Notes under the pieces: model-generated
Database searches by the model: none
Seen by the model: the letters and a program-made list of their open reading frames with translations, nothing else
What the model was told of the DNA's origin: nothing
Part shown: in pieces, positions 8,956-18,486 of the stretch
Layout of the letters: each line of letters opens with the position of its first letter
Numbering within the stretch: the stretch's first letter is position 1
Source of the DNA: UBA6168 sp041392505
GTDB lineage: Bacteria > Bacteroidota > Bacteroidia > Chitinophagales > Saprospiraceae
Direction of reading: 5' to 3'
Assembly: GCA_041392505.1 (NCBI GenBank)
Contig: JAWKLX010000025.1
Location: 55,687 to 119,686 of the forward strand
DNA length: 64,000 nt
Program-made: the position numbers and the translations under genes

Positions 8956-9543
8956 ATGAAGCAAGAATATACCATAACCGCCTACACCGAAAACCAGGTC
9001 GGTCTGCTCAACCGGATCGCCATTATTTTTTCGAAAAGGAAAATAAACGTGGAGAGCCTGAACACTTCCCCTTCGGAAATTCCAGACATTTTCCGCTTCA
9101 ACATCGTCGTGAATGAAACCGAGGAGACCGTGCAAAAGGTTGTCCGCCAAATTGAAAAACAAGTGGAGGTGCTGCGGGCCTATTACCACACCAACGACGA
9201 AATCGTTTGGCAGGAAATGGCACTGTTCAAAGTAGCCACCGATGTGATTGCTGAGAGGGTAAAAGTAGAGCGCTTGCTCCGGGAATTGGGCGCAAGGGCC
9301 GTCCTCATCCGGAAAGACTACCTCGTGTTTGAAGTGACTGGCCACCGGGAAGAAACCCAACGGGCTGTTGAATTTTTCGAACCGTTGGGCCTAATTGAAT
9401 TTGTGCGCAGTGCCCGCGTGGCGATCATCAAGGAAAGCCGCAGATTTCACGAACGACTCCTTGATTTTGAAGAAGCAGAACCTGGGGAAGAACTCCATAC
9501 CAACGAACACTTGGACGAAAACGAAACTGTATTTTCTATGTAA
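8956..9543 (+). CDS. ilvN: Acetolactate synthase small (regulatory) subunit
   Basis: This is the regulatory partner of IlvB. The 195 residues begin with an ACT domain (YTITAYTENQVGLLNRIAI, KRKINVESLNTSPSE) that in this family binds valine for feedback inhibition. The C-terminal domain (GARAVLIRKDYLVFEVTGH, LGLIEFVRSARVAI) follows. The last 30 residues are acidic. It follows ilvB after a 67-base hairpin repeat and precedes ilvC, the normal order for this operon. Length is slightly above the usual 160-180 residues because of the acidic tail. Confidence 0.93.
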   Translation: MKQEYTITAYTENQVGLLNRIAIIFSKRKINVESLNTSPSEIPDIFRFNIVVNETEETVQKVVRQIEKQVEVLRAYYHTNDEIVWQEMALFKVATDVIAERVKVERLLRELGARAVLIRKDYLVFEVTGHREETQRAVEFFEPLGLIEFVRSARVAIIKESRRFHERLLDFEEAEPGEELHTNEHLDENETVFSM

Positions 9544-9645
9544 GTTATTGAGTTTTGAGTTTTGAGTTATTGAGTAGCTCGCTAACTCAATAACTCAAAA
9601 CTCACCAACTCAATAACTTACCAACTCAAAACTCAATAACTTAAA
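9543..9645 (+). repeat. Intra-operon palindromic simple repeat
   Basis: The ilvN-ilvC gap consists of about seven AACTCAA/TTGAGTT units in both orientations, able to fold into a long hairpin. It is the same repeat type as in the ilvB-ilvN gap. Confidence 0.7.
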
Positions 9646-9649
9646 TATC

Positions 9650-10714
9650 ATGGCAAAAATGAATTTTGGCGGCACGGTTGAAAATGTCGCAACCAGGGAA
9701 GAATTCCCACTCGAAAAAGCGCAGGAGGTCTTGAAGGATGAGGTCGTAGCAGTCATTGGCTACGGCGTTCAAGGGCCGGGACAGGCATTGAACCAAAAAG
9801 AAAACGGCATCAATGTCATCATTGGCCAACGGAAAAACTCCAAGTCTTGGGACAAGGCCGTGAAAGATGGCTTCATCCCCGGACACGACTTGTTTGAAAT
9901 TGAAGAAGCCTTGCAAAAAGGCACTATCATCTGCTACTTATTGAGCGACGCCGCCCAAATCGAAATGTGGCCATTGGTGAAAAAACACTTAACTCCGGGC
10001 AAAGCGCTTTACTTTTCTCACGGGTTCGCTATTACCTACAAAGAACGTACAGGCATCATTCCGCCACCAGATGTGGATGTTTTCTTGGTGGCACCAAAAG
10101 GTTCGGGCACTTCCCTGCGCCGCATGTTCCTCGAAGGACGTGGGCTGAACAGCAGTTACGCCATTTTCCAAGATGCCACTGGACGTGCTTATGAGCGGGT
10201 CATTGCATTGGGCATTGCCATTGGCAGCGGCTATTTGTTTGAAACCAATTTTGAGAAAGAAGTTTACTCCGACCTCACGGGCGAACGGGGCACTTTGATG
10301 GGGGCCATCCAAGGTATTTTTGCTGCGCAATACGAAGTACTACGCTCCAAAGGCCACTCTCCATCCGAGGCATTCAACGAAACCGTCGAGGAATTGACCC
10401 AATCATTGATGCCGCTCGTCGCTGAAAACGGCATGGATTGGATGTACGCCAACTGCTCCACTACCGCCCAACGGGGTGCTTTGGATTGGTGGAAAAAATT
10501 CCGGGACGCTACGGCGCCAGTCTTTAAAGAATTGTACGAAGAAGTAGCTGCCGGACGCGAAGCACAACGTTCCATCGATTCCAATAGCCAACCCGATTAC
10601 CGGGAAAAATTGGAGGTCGAATTGAAAGAACTACGTGAAAGCGAGATGTGGCAGGCAGGTAAAGTCGTAAGGAGCTTACGGCCTGAAAACCAGTCTGTTG
10701 AAGCAGAAGCATAA
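9650..10714 (+). CDS. ilvC: Ketol-acid reductoisomerase
   Basis: IlvC isomerises and reduces acetolactate or acetohydroxybutyrate with NAD(P)H and Mg to the dihydroxy acids used by IlvD. The 354 residues show the Rossmann motif VIGYGVQGPGQALN, then DVFLVAPKGSGTSLRRMF. The C-terminal knotted domain has SDLTGERGTLMGAIQGIFAA and ETVEELTQSLMPL, with the acidic metal ligands in SDLTGERG and ETVEEL. Length fits the short class I form (about 340). It is the fourth gene of the operon and ends in an acidic tail. Confidence 0.95.
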   Translation: MAKMNFGGTVENVATREEFPLEKAQEVLKDEVVAVIGYGVQGPGQALNQKENGINVIIGQRKNSKSWDKAVKDGFIPGHDLFEIEEALQKGTIICYLLSDAAQIEMWPLVKKHLTPGKALYFSHGFAITYKERTGIIPPPDVDVFLVAPKGSGTSLRRMFLEGRGLNSSYAIFQDATGRAYERVIALGIAIGSGYLFETNFEKEVYSDLTGERGTLMGAIQGIFAAQYEVLRSKGHSPSEAFNETVEELTQSLMPLVAENGMDWMYANCSTTAQRGALDWWKKFRDATAPVFKELYEEVAAGREAQRSIDSNSQPDYREKLEVELKELRESEMWQAGKVVRSLRPENQSVEAEA

Positions 10715-10715
10715 T

Positions 10716-10790
10716 AATTGAAAATTGAGAATTGAGAATGGACAATTATCCATTTTCAATTCTCAATTCTCAATTCTCCATTTTCCATTC
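10716..10790 (+). repeat. Intra-operon palindromic simple repeat
   Basis: ATTGAGAATTGAGAATGG and its complement CCATTTTCAATTCTCAATTC form a long imperfect hairpin filling the ilvC-ilvA gap. The sequence differs from the two upstream gap repeats, but the architecture is the same. Confidence 0.7.
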
Positions 10791-10792
10791 AA

Positions 10793-12046
10793 ATGATTGC
10801 TACCGAACAAAAAATTGTCTTTGATTTTGCCGCTGCGGCAGATCGGCTTCAACAGGTTGTCCGTAAAACACCCTTGCAGTACAACCAAAACCTTTCGGAT
10901 CGTTTTGGCTGCAATATTTGGCTCAAACGGGAGGACTTGCAGCGGGTTCGTTCTTACAAAATCCGCGGGGCGTACAACCTGATGAGCAGTTTGCCGAAGG
11001 CGCAATTGGAAAAAGGCGTGGTTTGTGCCAGTGCCGGCAACCACGCACAGGGGTTTGCATTTTCCTGCAAGACCATGCAAGTGAACGGCGTCATTTTTAT
11101 GCCGATTACTACTCCACGGCAGAAGATCAGTCAGACAAGGATGTTCGGGCAAGCGTTTGTGGAAATCAAATTAGTCGGCGATAATTTCGATGCCTGTGCC
11201 GTTGCTGCCAAACAGTTTACGGAAGAAAACGGCATGACCTTCATACCACCCTTCGATCATGCCCGCATCATCGAAGGACAGGGAACGGTCGGATTGGAAA
11301 TTTTTGCCGAACTGAAAGACCCAGATTTTGTCTTTTTACCCGTCGGTGGTGGCGGTTTGAGTGCGGGCGTTGGCTCCAGTCTCAAAAACCTGCGCCCACA
11401 GGTAAAAGTCATCGGGGTAGAGCCAGAAGGTGCACCTTCGATGAGCGAAGCGATGCGCTTGGGCCAGCCAGTTACCCTTCCCGAAATCGAAGGCTTCATT
11501 GACGGCGCTGCCGTGAAACGGGTGGGCGACATCACTTTTTCGGTTTGCAAAGAGGTGATTGATGACATGGTGTTGGTGCCGGAAGGGAAAGTCTGCACCG
11601 TTATTTTACAACTATACAATGAAGAAGCCATCGTCGTCGAACCAGCCGGGGCACTGTCGATCGCCGCACTGGAACAATACCGGGACGTGATCGCAGGCAA
11701 AAATGTCGTCTGTGTCGTTTCCGGCAGCAACAACGACATCGACCGCATGCCGGAAATTAAAGAACGCTCCTTGCTTTTCGAGGGGCTGAAACATTATTTT
11801 CTCATCCGCTTCGCCCAACGCCCGGGCGCCCTCAAAGAATTCGTCAACAACGTGCTCGGCCCCACCGACGACATCACCCGTTTTGAATACATGAAAAAAA
11901 CCAAGAAGGAAAGCGGCCCGGCACTCGTCGGCATCGAGGTACAGCAGCCCTCAGACATTGATGCACTAAAACGGAAAATGAAAATTTATCAGGTGGATTT
12001 TGCAGAGGTAGGGCGGGATGATAAGTTGTTTGGGTATTTGGTGTAA
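10793..12046 (+). CDS. ilvA: Threonine ammonia-lyase (threonine dehydratase)
   Basis: This PLP enzyme deaminates threonine to 2-oxobutyrate, the isoleucine-specific entry step. The 417 residues have the PLP lysine in RSYKIRGAYNLM, SAGNHAQGFAF, the glycine loop PVGGGGLSAGVGSS and SGSNNDIDRM. A single C-terminal ACT-like regulatory domain (about 335-417, FLIRFAQRPGALKEFV) indicates the shorter biosynthetic type, against about 510 residues with two such domains in Escherichia coli. It is the last gene of the ilv operon. The presence of ilvA explains why both Ile and Val codons are used in the leader peptide. Confidence 0.93.
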   Translation: MIATEQKIVFDFAAAADRLQQVVRKTPLQYNQNLSDRFGCNIWLKREDLQRVRSYKIRGAYNLMSSLPKAQLEKGVVCASAGNHAQGFAFSCKTMQVNGVIFMPITTPRQKISQTRMFGQAFVEIKLVGDNFDACAVAAKQFTEENGMTFIPPFDHARIIEGQGTVGLEIFAELKDPDFVFLPVGGGGLSAGVGSSLKNLRPQVKVIGVEPEGAPSMSEAMRLGQPVTLPEIEGFIDGAAVKRVGDITFSVCKEVIDDMVLVPEGKVCTVILQLYNEEAIVVEPAGALSIAALEQYRDVIAGKNVVCVVSGSNNDIDRMPEIKERSLLFEGLKHYFLIRFAQRPGALKEFVNNVLGPTDDITRFEYMKKTKKESGPALVGIEVQQPSDIDALKRKMKIYQVDFAEVGRDDKLFGYLV

Positions 12047-12099
12047 GGAAAGGTTTTATGTAAATCGAAAATCAGATTTTGACTTATGTGAATAAAACT

Positions 12100-12336
12100 T
12101 TAATGCTTTTTGTAAATACGCTCAGTCCTCACTTGATCAACTATCTCGTCGATCTCATCCAAGCTTATTTTTTCTTCATTGACTGTTTCCCTGATTATGG
12201 CTGATAGTTTTTGCTTAGCTAATAAACGAGTTTCTTCCTCAGTAATAACAATGGATTCGAAACCTAACCTACGGACAAGTTCGAGTAACCATTTTAAGTC
12301 TGATTTTGAAGGTACTTGAATAACTATCCTATTCAT
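12100..12336 (-). CDS. Small antitoxin-like protein, no partner
   Basis: This 78-residue protein reads MNRIVIQVPSKSDLKWLLEL, then LGFESIVITEEE and a charged C-terminal helix. A short strand-forming start followed by helices resembles small antitoxins that precede RelE or PIN toxins in Bacteroidota. Downstream on its strand lies only the end of ilvA, so no toxin gene is present. It is divergent from the toxin-antitoxin pair at 12.5 kb. Function is inferred from style and setting; no specific family was recognised. Confidence 0.5.
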   Translation of the reverse strand: MNRIVIQVPSKSDLKWLLELVRRLGFESIVITEEETRLLAKQKLSAIIRETVNEEKISLDEIDEIVDQVRTERIYKKH

Positions 12337-12495
12337 GCCTCATTCAATTTAGACAAAGATAATCCAATGTGATAAAAAGTGTTCGGTTACATCAGTCACA
12401 CAATACATCTAACAACGCACTATTCCAAATTACTTCATTCAGCCACATCTTTCCTTTTTCCTATTTTTCTTTATCTTTGATAAAAATTATTCATC

Positions 12496-12744
12496 ATGAA
12501 TAGAACCGCCGTCCAAAAAAAAATAGATAAAATGCCCGATGCGCTGATGGACACCGTGGCCACCCTATTGGATAAATTGATAGAAACTTATGAAATCGGG
12601 CAACAATCTTTAGGGGATGTTGATTTTACCGAAGAGGAACTAGAGGAATTTGATAGGAGGGACAAGGAAATCCAAGAAGATCCTTCCGCCTCTATTTCAT
12701 TGGCAGAATTCAAAAAGCAGATGAAGGAAGAATATGGCGTATAA
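12496..12744 (+). CDS. Antitoxin of a ParE/RelE-type pair
   Basis: This 82-residue acidic protein (KMPDALMDTVATLLDKLIET, then a charged tail ending EFKKQMKEEYGV) lies directly before and overlaps by 11 bases a ParE/RelE-like toxin gene, the usual antitoxin-toxin order. The tail LAEFKKQMKEEYGV is of the toxin-wrapping kind. A TATCTTTG box at 12472-12479 fits a promoter 17 bases before the ATG. The pair should act in the cytoplasm, with autorepression likely. Family is assigned by context and length. Confidence 0.75.
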   Translation: MNRTAVQKKIDKMPDALMDTVATLLDKLIETYEIGQQSLGDVDFTEEELEEFDRRDKEIQEDPSASISLAEFKKQMKEEYGV

Positions 12745-13048
12745 AATTTCAATTGGTAAAAAGGCCAATCTTGAATGGAAGGAAGCCTTTGAATGGTATG
12801 CCAATATTTCCCCAAAGAATGGATTGAAATTTCATAGCGCTGGTTTGGGGCGGTTGGAAGAAATTGCAGAAACACCACATCTTTTTGGCCATGTCCGCAA
12901 TCGCCGCCGTTACCGCCGGGCCAAAATCAAGCGCTTCCCTTACCAAATTGTCTTTAGAATTGATGAAACGAGTCAGCAAGTTATCATCCTTTCCATTTTT
13001 CACGAAAAGCGAAACCCATCCAGTTTGATGAAGCGGTTGAGAAAATAA
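12734..13048 (+). CDS. ParE/RelE superfamily toxin
   Basis: This 104-residue basic protein matches the type II toxin fold of ParE/RelE: KISIGKKANLEWKEAFEWY at the N-terminus, RLEEIAETPHLFGHVRNRRR in the middle, then RAKIKRFPYQIVFRIDE and VIILSIFHEKRNP at the C-terminus. In this superfamily the toxin either poisons gyrase (ParE) or cuts ribosome-bound mRNA (RelE). The C-terminal FHEKRNP pattern is closer to ParE. The start codon lies inside the antitoxin ORF, so translation is coupled. Confidence 0.8.
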   Translation: MAYKISIGKKANLEWKEAFEWYANISPKNGLKFHSAGLGRLEEIAETPHLFGHVRNRRRYRRAKIKRFPYQIVFRIDETSQQVIILSIFHEKRNPSSLMKRLRK

Positions 13049-13091
13049 CCGATAAATGAAAGACCCGTTTTTGGAAGGTCTGTCTATTTAT

Positions 13092-15595
13092 TTATTCCTC
13101 TTGCTCCTTTTGTATTTCTGCCCAGCGTTTTTGTAGGTCGGGGTCGCCTGCTTCGGCGCCTTTTTGGATGGTGGCGATGATGTTTTCATTAGTTTTATCA
13201 ATGTATGGATGTTCTTCCCCAAAATTGCTTTTCAAGATATTCAATGCTTTGAGGAAATGATCGACTGCACCTAAGTACTCGCCTGTGTTTTTTAGGACAT
13301 GGGCTAAATTATAATGTTGAGTAGCGATGTTTGGGTGTTTGTCCCCAAAGTTGAGGAGGTCGTTTTGGAGAGCGGTTTCGAAGAAGTTCCATTGCCATGC
13401 CGTGCTGCCTAAGTTTGCCATAAACATTTGCAAGTTCAGATTGGCATATTGCGATATTTGGGTGTTTTGAGTCAAAATTTTTAATTGCATTTGAAAGGCT
13501 GCTTCGAGCAGTTCCCTTGCTTTGTTATACTCCCCCATTTTTCGAAAGACTATTCCAAGGCTATTTTGACGAACAGCGACTTTTGGATGGTTTGGACCAT
13601 GGGCAATGATAGTAGTATAAAGGGAAGCTTCTGAGCAGTTTCCTTGCCTTGTCGTATTGTCCGATGTCACTAATGTTTGCGAGGATGTATTGACAAGATG
13701 CTACAGCTGGGTGATTTGGACCATGTTTTTGGATTTCGTTATTGAGTGATGTTTCGAGCAATTTCTGCCTTTTCATATTGTCCTAAGATCACAATAAACG
13801 ATTGGTGGATTAGATCGACGTATTGAAACATCATTGTGGTTTTCATCAAAAATGGTTTCTGCTATTTGTAAAGCCCTTTTGCCAAATTCTACTGCTTTTC
13901 TATATTTTCCAGATATTCTATGAATTTGTCGAGTTCTGTCAAGCAAAAGTGAAACTTCCGTTTTTTCTTCATCCCAAATTAAAGAGCACAATTGTTCTCC
14001 GAATGAGCCAAATTATTTTATGAATGGGGTTGTCTTTTGATTCATCAATATATAGATGTGCAGAAATCATTCTTGCCAAGAACTCAATGTCACCAAACAC
14101 TATTTCGATCTCATTCTCAGAGTAGAAACCTCCTGCACCACCCGGTGCATTTTATAAACATCCTCCTCCCCAAAAAAATCAACCACCCCTTCTCTTCAAA
14201 CCAGCCAATCCATCTACCAATTTGTCTTTTTCCCCATCCTCCACCAAAAGCGATTCCAGCAATTCATAACTATGAAAAATAGGTGGCAAGGCCACAAACT
14301 GTTTCAGCAACCAAATTTCATTTTCTGTAAAATCAGCTTCGCTGATCGCAAATACTTTTTGCAAATAGCCAAACACCCGTTCGATCTTTTCTTCCTTGCT
14401 ATGGGCGGTGGGGATGCTGGTGTCCTTGCCAATATCGAGGCCCTTTTCGGCCAGCAGGTTTTTCAGTTCTTCCAGTCCAATGCGCTGGCGCTGGGCCGTT
14501 TTGGCCAATATCTCAACTGTAAGAGTGTGCAGGTCAACAGCATTGATGATGGCCATTGCCAATTCATCATGTTGTTCCCTTTTGTAATGCTCAAAGAATA
14601 ATTCCAGCGCCTCCCCTTCGGTCAGGAAATCGAGGTAAATGGTGTTCGGAAATCCCAGCTCGTGCCGAGATGTGATGAGCACCTGCCAGTGCGCTGGCAG
14701 AAAACGTTTGTAGGGCAACAGTCCTTCGTCAGCATTGTCGAGCACCATTAGGCAGCGGCCACTGATATTGGAAAGTTCGTGAAATACCCGCTGCACATCG
14801 TTTTGTGGGTTGCCAGAAAGAAGCTAATACCGAGATTTTTTAGCAATAACGAGGTGAGAGAACACTGGCATTAAAGTCGCCAACTCCGGCTCGATCCAAG
14901 CGATGTGGTCGTATTAAGGTTCGCCCTCCTGCACAGATGCATGGCGAGGGTGGTCTTACTACCGCCCATACCGTTCATCAGCACGACGGTAATATCGCCT
15001 TTTAATGCCGCTTTTGTAATTTTTGAAGGTCATTCACCCGTCCGACGAAGGTTTCTTGAAAGGCAGGAATGCTGGAGAGAAGGTGTGGGAGGGCTTTTTT
15101 AGGGCTTACCTTCGTGTAACCTATTCATACCCGTTTGCAAGTCGTCGATTTTTTTGTCCTTACGGGCATCTGCGACCGATTGGCTAATGTCGATTGCCTT
15201 GTTAAAAATAGCCATAAAACCATTCACTTCTTCCTTCATCAATTCATTGGACAACGGGGCATCCCATTTAAACCCACCGATCAATTGCCCCATTTTTTTA
15301 TCAAAAACATCTATAGGAAACTGGTTGAAAGCGTAATCATGGATGACTTGCATAACGGACTGGTACTCAAAAATTTGAGCACGTGTTTTGGCTTTTCTGC
15401 TTTCGCAAATTCAACAACGGCCTCAGCATAGCGGTCAAGGAAATCGTTTTGACTCTCGGAAAGTTGGTGTTTGGCTTTCAGTTTTTTCCAAAAAAGATTG
15501 TCCGTGAGTTTGCCGACCACATATTTACTTGGATCATAAAGGATGGATGCAATCAGATTTCTTTGACGACTATGTCTGGAGATAAAGTCAGGCAT
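13092..15595 (-). pseudogene. NB-ARC/TPR (STAND) ATPase, broken by many frameshifts
   Basis: Joining frames gives a protein of about 830 residues. From the 5' end: a helical N-terminal region starting MPDFISRHSRQRN (15595-15311, continued in another frame to 15099, ending NRLHEGK); then ALPHLLSSIPAFQETFVGR and a P-loop reading GDITVVLMNGMGG followed by KTTLAMHLC (about 15080-14940); WIEPELATLMPVFSH; NB-ARC motifs CLMVLDNADEG and WQVLITSRHEL (14796-14179); then TPR repeats (13991-13092; EYNKARELLEAAF, GDKHPNIATQHYNLAHVLKN). At least six frame changes or stops are needed. STAND ATPases of this form often act in phage defence or signalling. Here the gene is a relic, unless the assembly is faulty. 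Confidence 0.75.
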
Positions 15596-15642
15596 TTTCG
15601 GAGGTTTTTAATTAGGAAGTATTAAAAGAAAAAATAACCCCT

Positions 15643-16635
15643 TCACCCCCCAATCGTCGCCATACTCTCCCCTACCGGCAGCCCAAATCTGTTCCTTTTC
15701 CGCTCAGCTTCGAACCCATCTTTGGCCCGGTGACCGAGTGCGTCCAATAGGGCCATTTTTAGGTGTTCATCTGAGCCACCTTCTCGGATGAGGTTTTTCA
15801 AATTGAATACGCCATCATCGTAGAGGCAAGTTTTCAGCATGCCCTGCGGCGTCAGGCGGATGCGGTTGCAGGTGCCACAGAAGAGGCGGGAGTAGGCGGC
15901 GATGATCCCGACCGTACCTTTGAAACCGGGGATTTGGTAATTAAAAGAAGTGCTGCTCGGCTCGTCTTTTAGTTTTTGGATGTCAGGGAAATGGGAACGG
16001 ATATGTTCCAGTATTTGCGGGAAAGCCCATGGCGCGGGCCTTCCGTCGTCGCCACTGCCGTTGAAGGGCATTTCCTCAATGAAGCGCACCCCAACGGGAT
16101 GCTCTTTAGCCAACTCAACCATCGGGATCAGGTCTTCGATGTTGCGGCCACTCATCACTACGGCGTTGATTTTGGTCGGCATGTCGTTTTCCAATAATTC
16201 ATGAAAAGTCTGCATGACCGTATCGAACGAGTCCCGGCGAGTTATTTCAAAAAAGCGTTGTGGGTCGAGGCTGTCGAGGCTGAGGTTTACGGAAGTGACA
16301 CCAATGGCTTTGAGTTTTGGGACGAGTCCAGCGGTCAGGGTGCCGTTGGTAGTGATGTTGAGTTTTTTCAGACCTTCTATTTGCAACAGCCGTTCAAGAA
16401 ATTCCATCATACCCTTGCGGAGGAACGGTTCGCCGCCTGTGATCCGCACCTTATCGATCCCCATGCCAACCATCAATCGGATGACCCGTTCCATTTCCTC
16501 ATAAGTCAGCAGCTCCTTGCGGGGTAGATAATCAATCCCTTCCTCCGGCATACAGTAAAAACACCGTAGATTGCAGCGGTCGGTCACTGCGAGGCGGAGG
16601 TAATTGATCGGACGTCCGTGGTTGTCGTAAAGCAT
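15643..16635 (-). CDS. moaA: GTP 3',8-cyclase (molybdenum cofactor synthesis)
   Basis: This radical SAM enzyme starts molybdopterin synthesis by rearranging GTP. The 330 residues hold the radical SAM motif CNLRCFYCMPEEG near the N-terminus, TGGEPFLRKG, the C-terminal second cluster motif CGTCNRIRLTPQGMLKTC and the terminal GG (ATIGG) typical of MoaA. It is alone here; moaD and moaE lie 11.6 kb away on the other strand, and moaC was not seen. Its upstream region is filled with tandem palindromic repeats. Confidence 0.95.
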   Translation of the reverse strand: MLYDNHGRPINYLRLAVTDRCNLRCFYCMPEEGIDYLPRKELLTYEEMERVIRLMVGMGIDKVRITGGEPFLRKGMMEFLERLLQIEGLKKLNITTNGTLTAGLVPKLKAIGVTSVNLSLDSLDPQRFFEITRRDSFDTVMQTFHELLENDMPTKINAVVMSGRNIEDLIPMVELAKEHPVGVRFIEEMPFNGSGDDGRPAPWAFPQILEHIRSHFPDIQKLKDEPSSTSFNYQIPGFKGTVGIIAAYSRLFCGTCNRIRLTPQGMLKTCLYDDGVFNLKNLIREGGSDEHLKMALLDALGHRAKDGFEAERKRNRFGLPVGESMATIGG

Positions 16636-16641
16636 TTATTT

Positions 16642-16983
16642 AATGAATAATGACGAATAAGGGATATTAAGAGAAATTTTTTGACGCTGATTTTTATGAT
16701 TGATTTATGCCGCCGGAGGCAGCTGGTTTTCATAAAAAATCATAAAAACCTGCGTTATCAGCGTCGAAAAACAAGCGCTAAAATTTCTCTTATCACTCCC
16801 AATGACAAATGAATAATGACGAATAAGGGGTATTAAGAGAAATTTTTTTGACGCTGATTTTTATGATTCTTATGATTGATTTATGCCGCCGGAGGCGGCT
16901 GGTTGTCATAAAAACTCATAAAAACCTGCGTTATCAGCGTCGAAAACCAAGCGTTAAAATTTCTCTTATCACTCCTAATGACG
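16642..16983 (+). repeat. Tandem duplication of a palindromic intergenic element
   Basis: Two consecutive copies (16642-16807 and 16808-16983) begin AATGAATAATGACGAATAAG, and a partial third start is at 16984. Each copy is itself an imperfect inverted repeat: AAGAGAAATTTT and GACGCTGAT on the left return as ATCAGCGTC and AAAATTTCTCTT on the right. Copy 2 carries about 10 extra bases near TTATGATTCTTATGATT. The block separates moaA from sufS and contains no gene. Confidence 0.8.
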
Positions 16984-17095
16984 AATGAATAATGACGAAT
17001 AGCCCTCTCCGTTTTTTATCAGGAGTGAATAGCTTTGCAATATCGTAAACCTGCAAGAATTGATCTTGTTTTCTCAGAAATAAAACTTGTATGTG

Positions 17096-17190
17096 GGATT
17101 GAACGCAGATTGGACTGATTGAACAGATTTTCGCAGATTTTTCAAAATCAGTGTAAATCTGTTCAATCCGTTCCATCGGTGTCCAATCCC
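17096..17190 (+). repeat. Palindromic repeat (GGATTGAACAGATT family), copy 1
   Basis: The ends GGGATTG and CAATCCC, with internal GATTGAACAGATT and AATCTGTTCAATCC, make an imperfect inverted repeat of about 95 bases just before sufS. Related elements lie at 23708-23794 and 32869-32966. Confidence 0.6.
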
Positions 17191-17198
17191 ATCCTAAT

Positions 17199-18407
17199 AT
17201 GTTCGATCCAAAACAAATACGAACCCAATTCCCTTTTTTCTCCCACCACCCATCGCTGGCCTATCTCGATAATGCTGCCACCACCCAAAAAACCGCCACT
17301 GTTATTCAGGCGATCACCGATTTTTATGAAAAAGAAAACACCAATGTCCATCGGGGTATTTACCAATTGGCGGCGCAGACGAGCCAAAAATACGAAGCCG
17401 TCCGGCAAAAAATAGCCAACTTCCTCCATGCCGCCAAGCCCGAAAACATCGTTTACACCAGCGGCACAACGGCCAGTATCAACTTGGTGGCACAGTCCTT
17501 TTTAGCACCCCGGCTGCAGGCTGGTGACGAGGTGGTCATTTCAGCGATGGAGCACCACGCCAATTTGATCCCTTGGCAACAGGTTTGTAAAAAAACGGGG
17601 GCCCAACTGAGGGTTATCCCAATGGAGAAAAATGGGGGATTGGATGTTCATTTTTTTCAAAACAACCTTTCTGACAAAACGAAACTGGTCGCTATCACCC
17701 TCATTTCCAACACTTTAGGAACAATCAACCCTATTGCTGAAATCATCGGCATTGCTCATAAAAAAAACATCCCCGTACTGGTGGATGGTGCACAGAGCGC
17801 TGCCCATTATGCCATTGATGTGCAAGCCCTCGACGTGGACTTTTTCGTTTTTTCCGGCCATAAAATTTATGGGCCAACGGGCATCGGCATTTTATATGGA
17901 AAAGAGGAGCACCTCGCTGCTATGCCGCCTTACCAATTTGGGGGCGACGCCATCCGGGATGTGCGGTTTGAGGAAACCCTATTCGCTCCCCCACCCCAGC
18001 GCTTTGAACCCGGCACAACCAATATTGCTGGTGTTTTTGGGTTAGGCGCAGCGGTGGATTTTTTGCAAAATACCAATCGCCAAGCAATGCAAGGCCACCT
18101 GCGGTATTTAACCGAAACAGCCACGGAGCAACTAAAATCCATTGATGGACTGCATATAATTGGGGAAGCAAAGCAAAAATCAGCTATTGTTTCTTTTACT
18201 CTGAAAAATGTCCACCCACACGACGTGGCCACTTTCCTCGGTGCTGAGAACATCGCAGTGCGGGCTGGACATCATTGTACCCAACCTATCATGGATTTTT
18301 ACGGCATCCATGGGACTACGAGGGCGTCTTTTGCCATGTACAATACAGAGGAGGAAGTGGAACGCTTGGTGGCAGGAGTGAAAGAGGTGGCGGCTTTTTT
18401 TGGGTAA
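17199..18407 (+). CDS. sufS: Cysteine desulfurase, SufS type
   Basis: This PLP enzyme takes sulfur from cysteine for Fe-S cluster assembly. The 402 residues include YLDNAATTQKT, NVHRGIYQLAA, the PLP lysine in FSGHKIYGPTGIGILYGK and the catalytic Cys in RAGHHCTQPIMDFYG. The RAGHHC context and the overall length match group II desulfurases (SufS/CsdA). No other suf gene is adjacent; a SufU-like scaffold is encoded at 26.8 kb. It starts 8 bases after a palindromic repeat. Confidence 0.93.
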   Translation: MFDPKQIRTQFPFFSHHPSLAYLDNAATTQKTATVIQAITDFYEKENTNVHRGIYQLAAQTSQKYEAVRQKIANFLHAAKPENIVYTSGTTASINLVAQSFLAPRLQAGDEVVISAMEHHANLIPWQQVCKKTGAQLRVIPMEKNGGLDVHFFQNNLSDKTKLVAITLISNTLGTINPIAEIIGIAHKKNIPVLVDGAQSAAHYAIDVQALDVDFFVFSGHKIYGPTGIGILYGKEEHLAAMPPYQFGGDAIRDVRFEETLFAPPPQRFEPGTTNIAGVFGLGAAVDFLQNTNRQAMQGHLRYLTETATEQLKSIDGLHIIGEAKQKSAIVSFTLKNVHPHDVATFLGAENIAVRAGHHCTQPIMDFYGIHGTTRASFAMYNTEEEVERLVAGVKEVAAFFG

Positions 18408-18486
18408 GAACGAAAAATCTTTTGCATTTGCTTTTCACTTAATGGCAGCTATTTCCCCCACAACATTTCAAATAAAAACGAGAAAG

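Noticed and set aside
13823..14601. Plus-strand ORFs across the NB-ARC/TPR region
   Set aside because: They are reverse shadows of the TPR and NB-ARC fragments on the minus strand.
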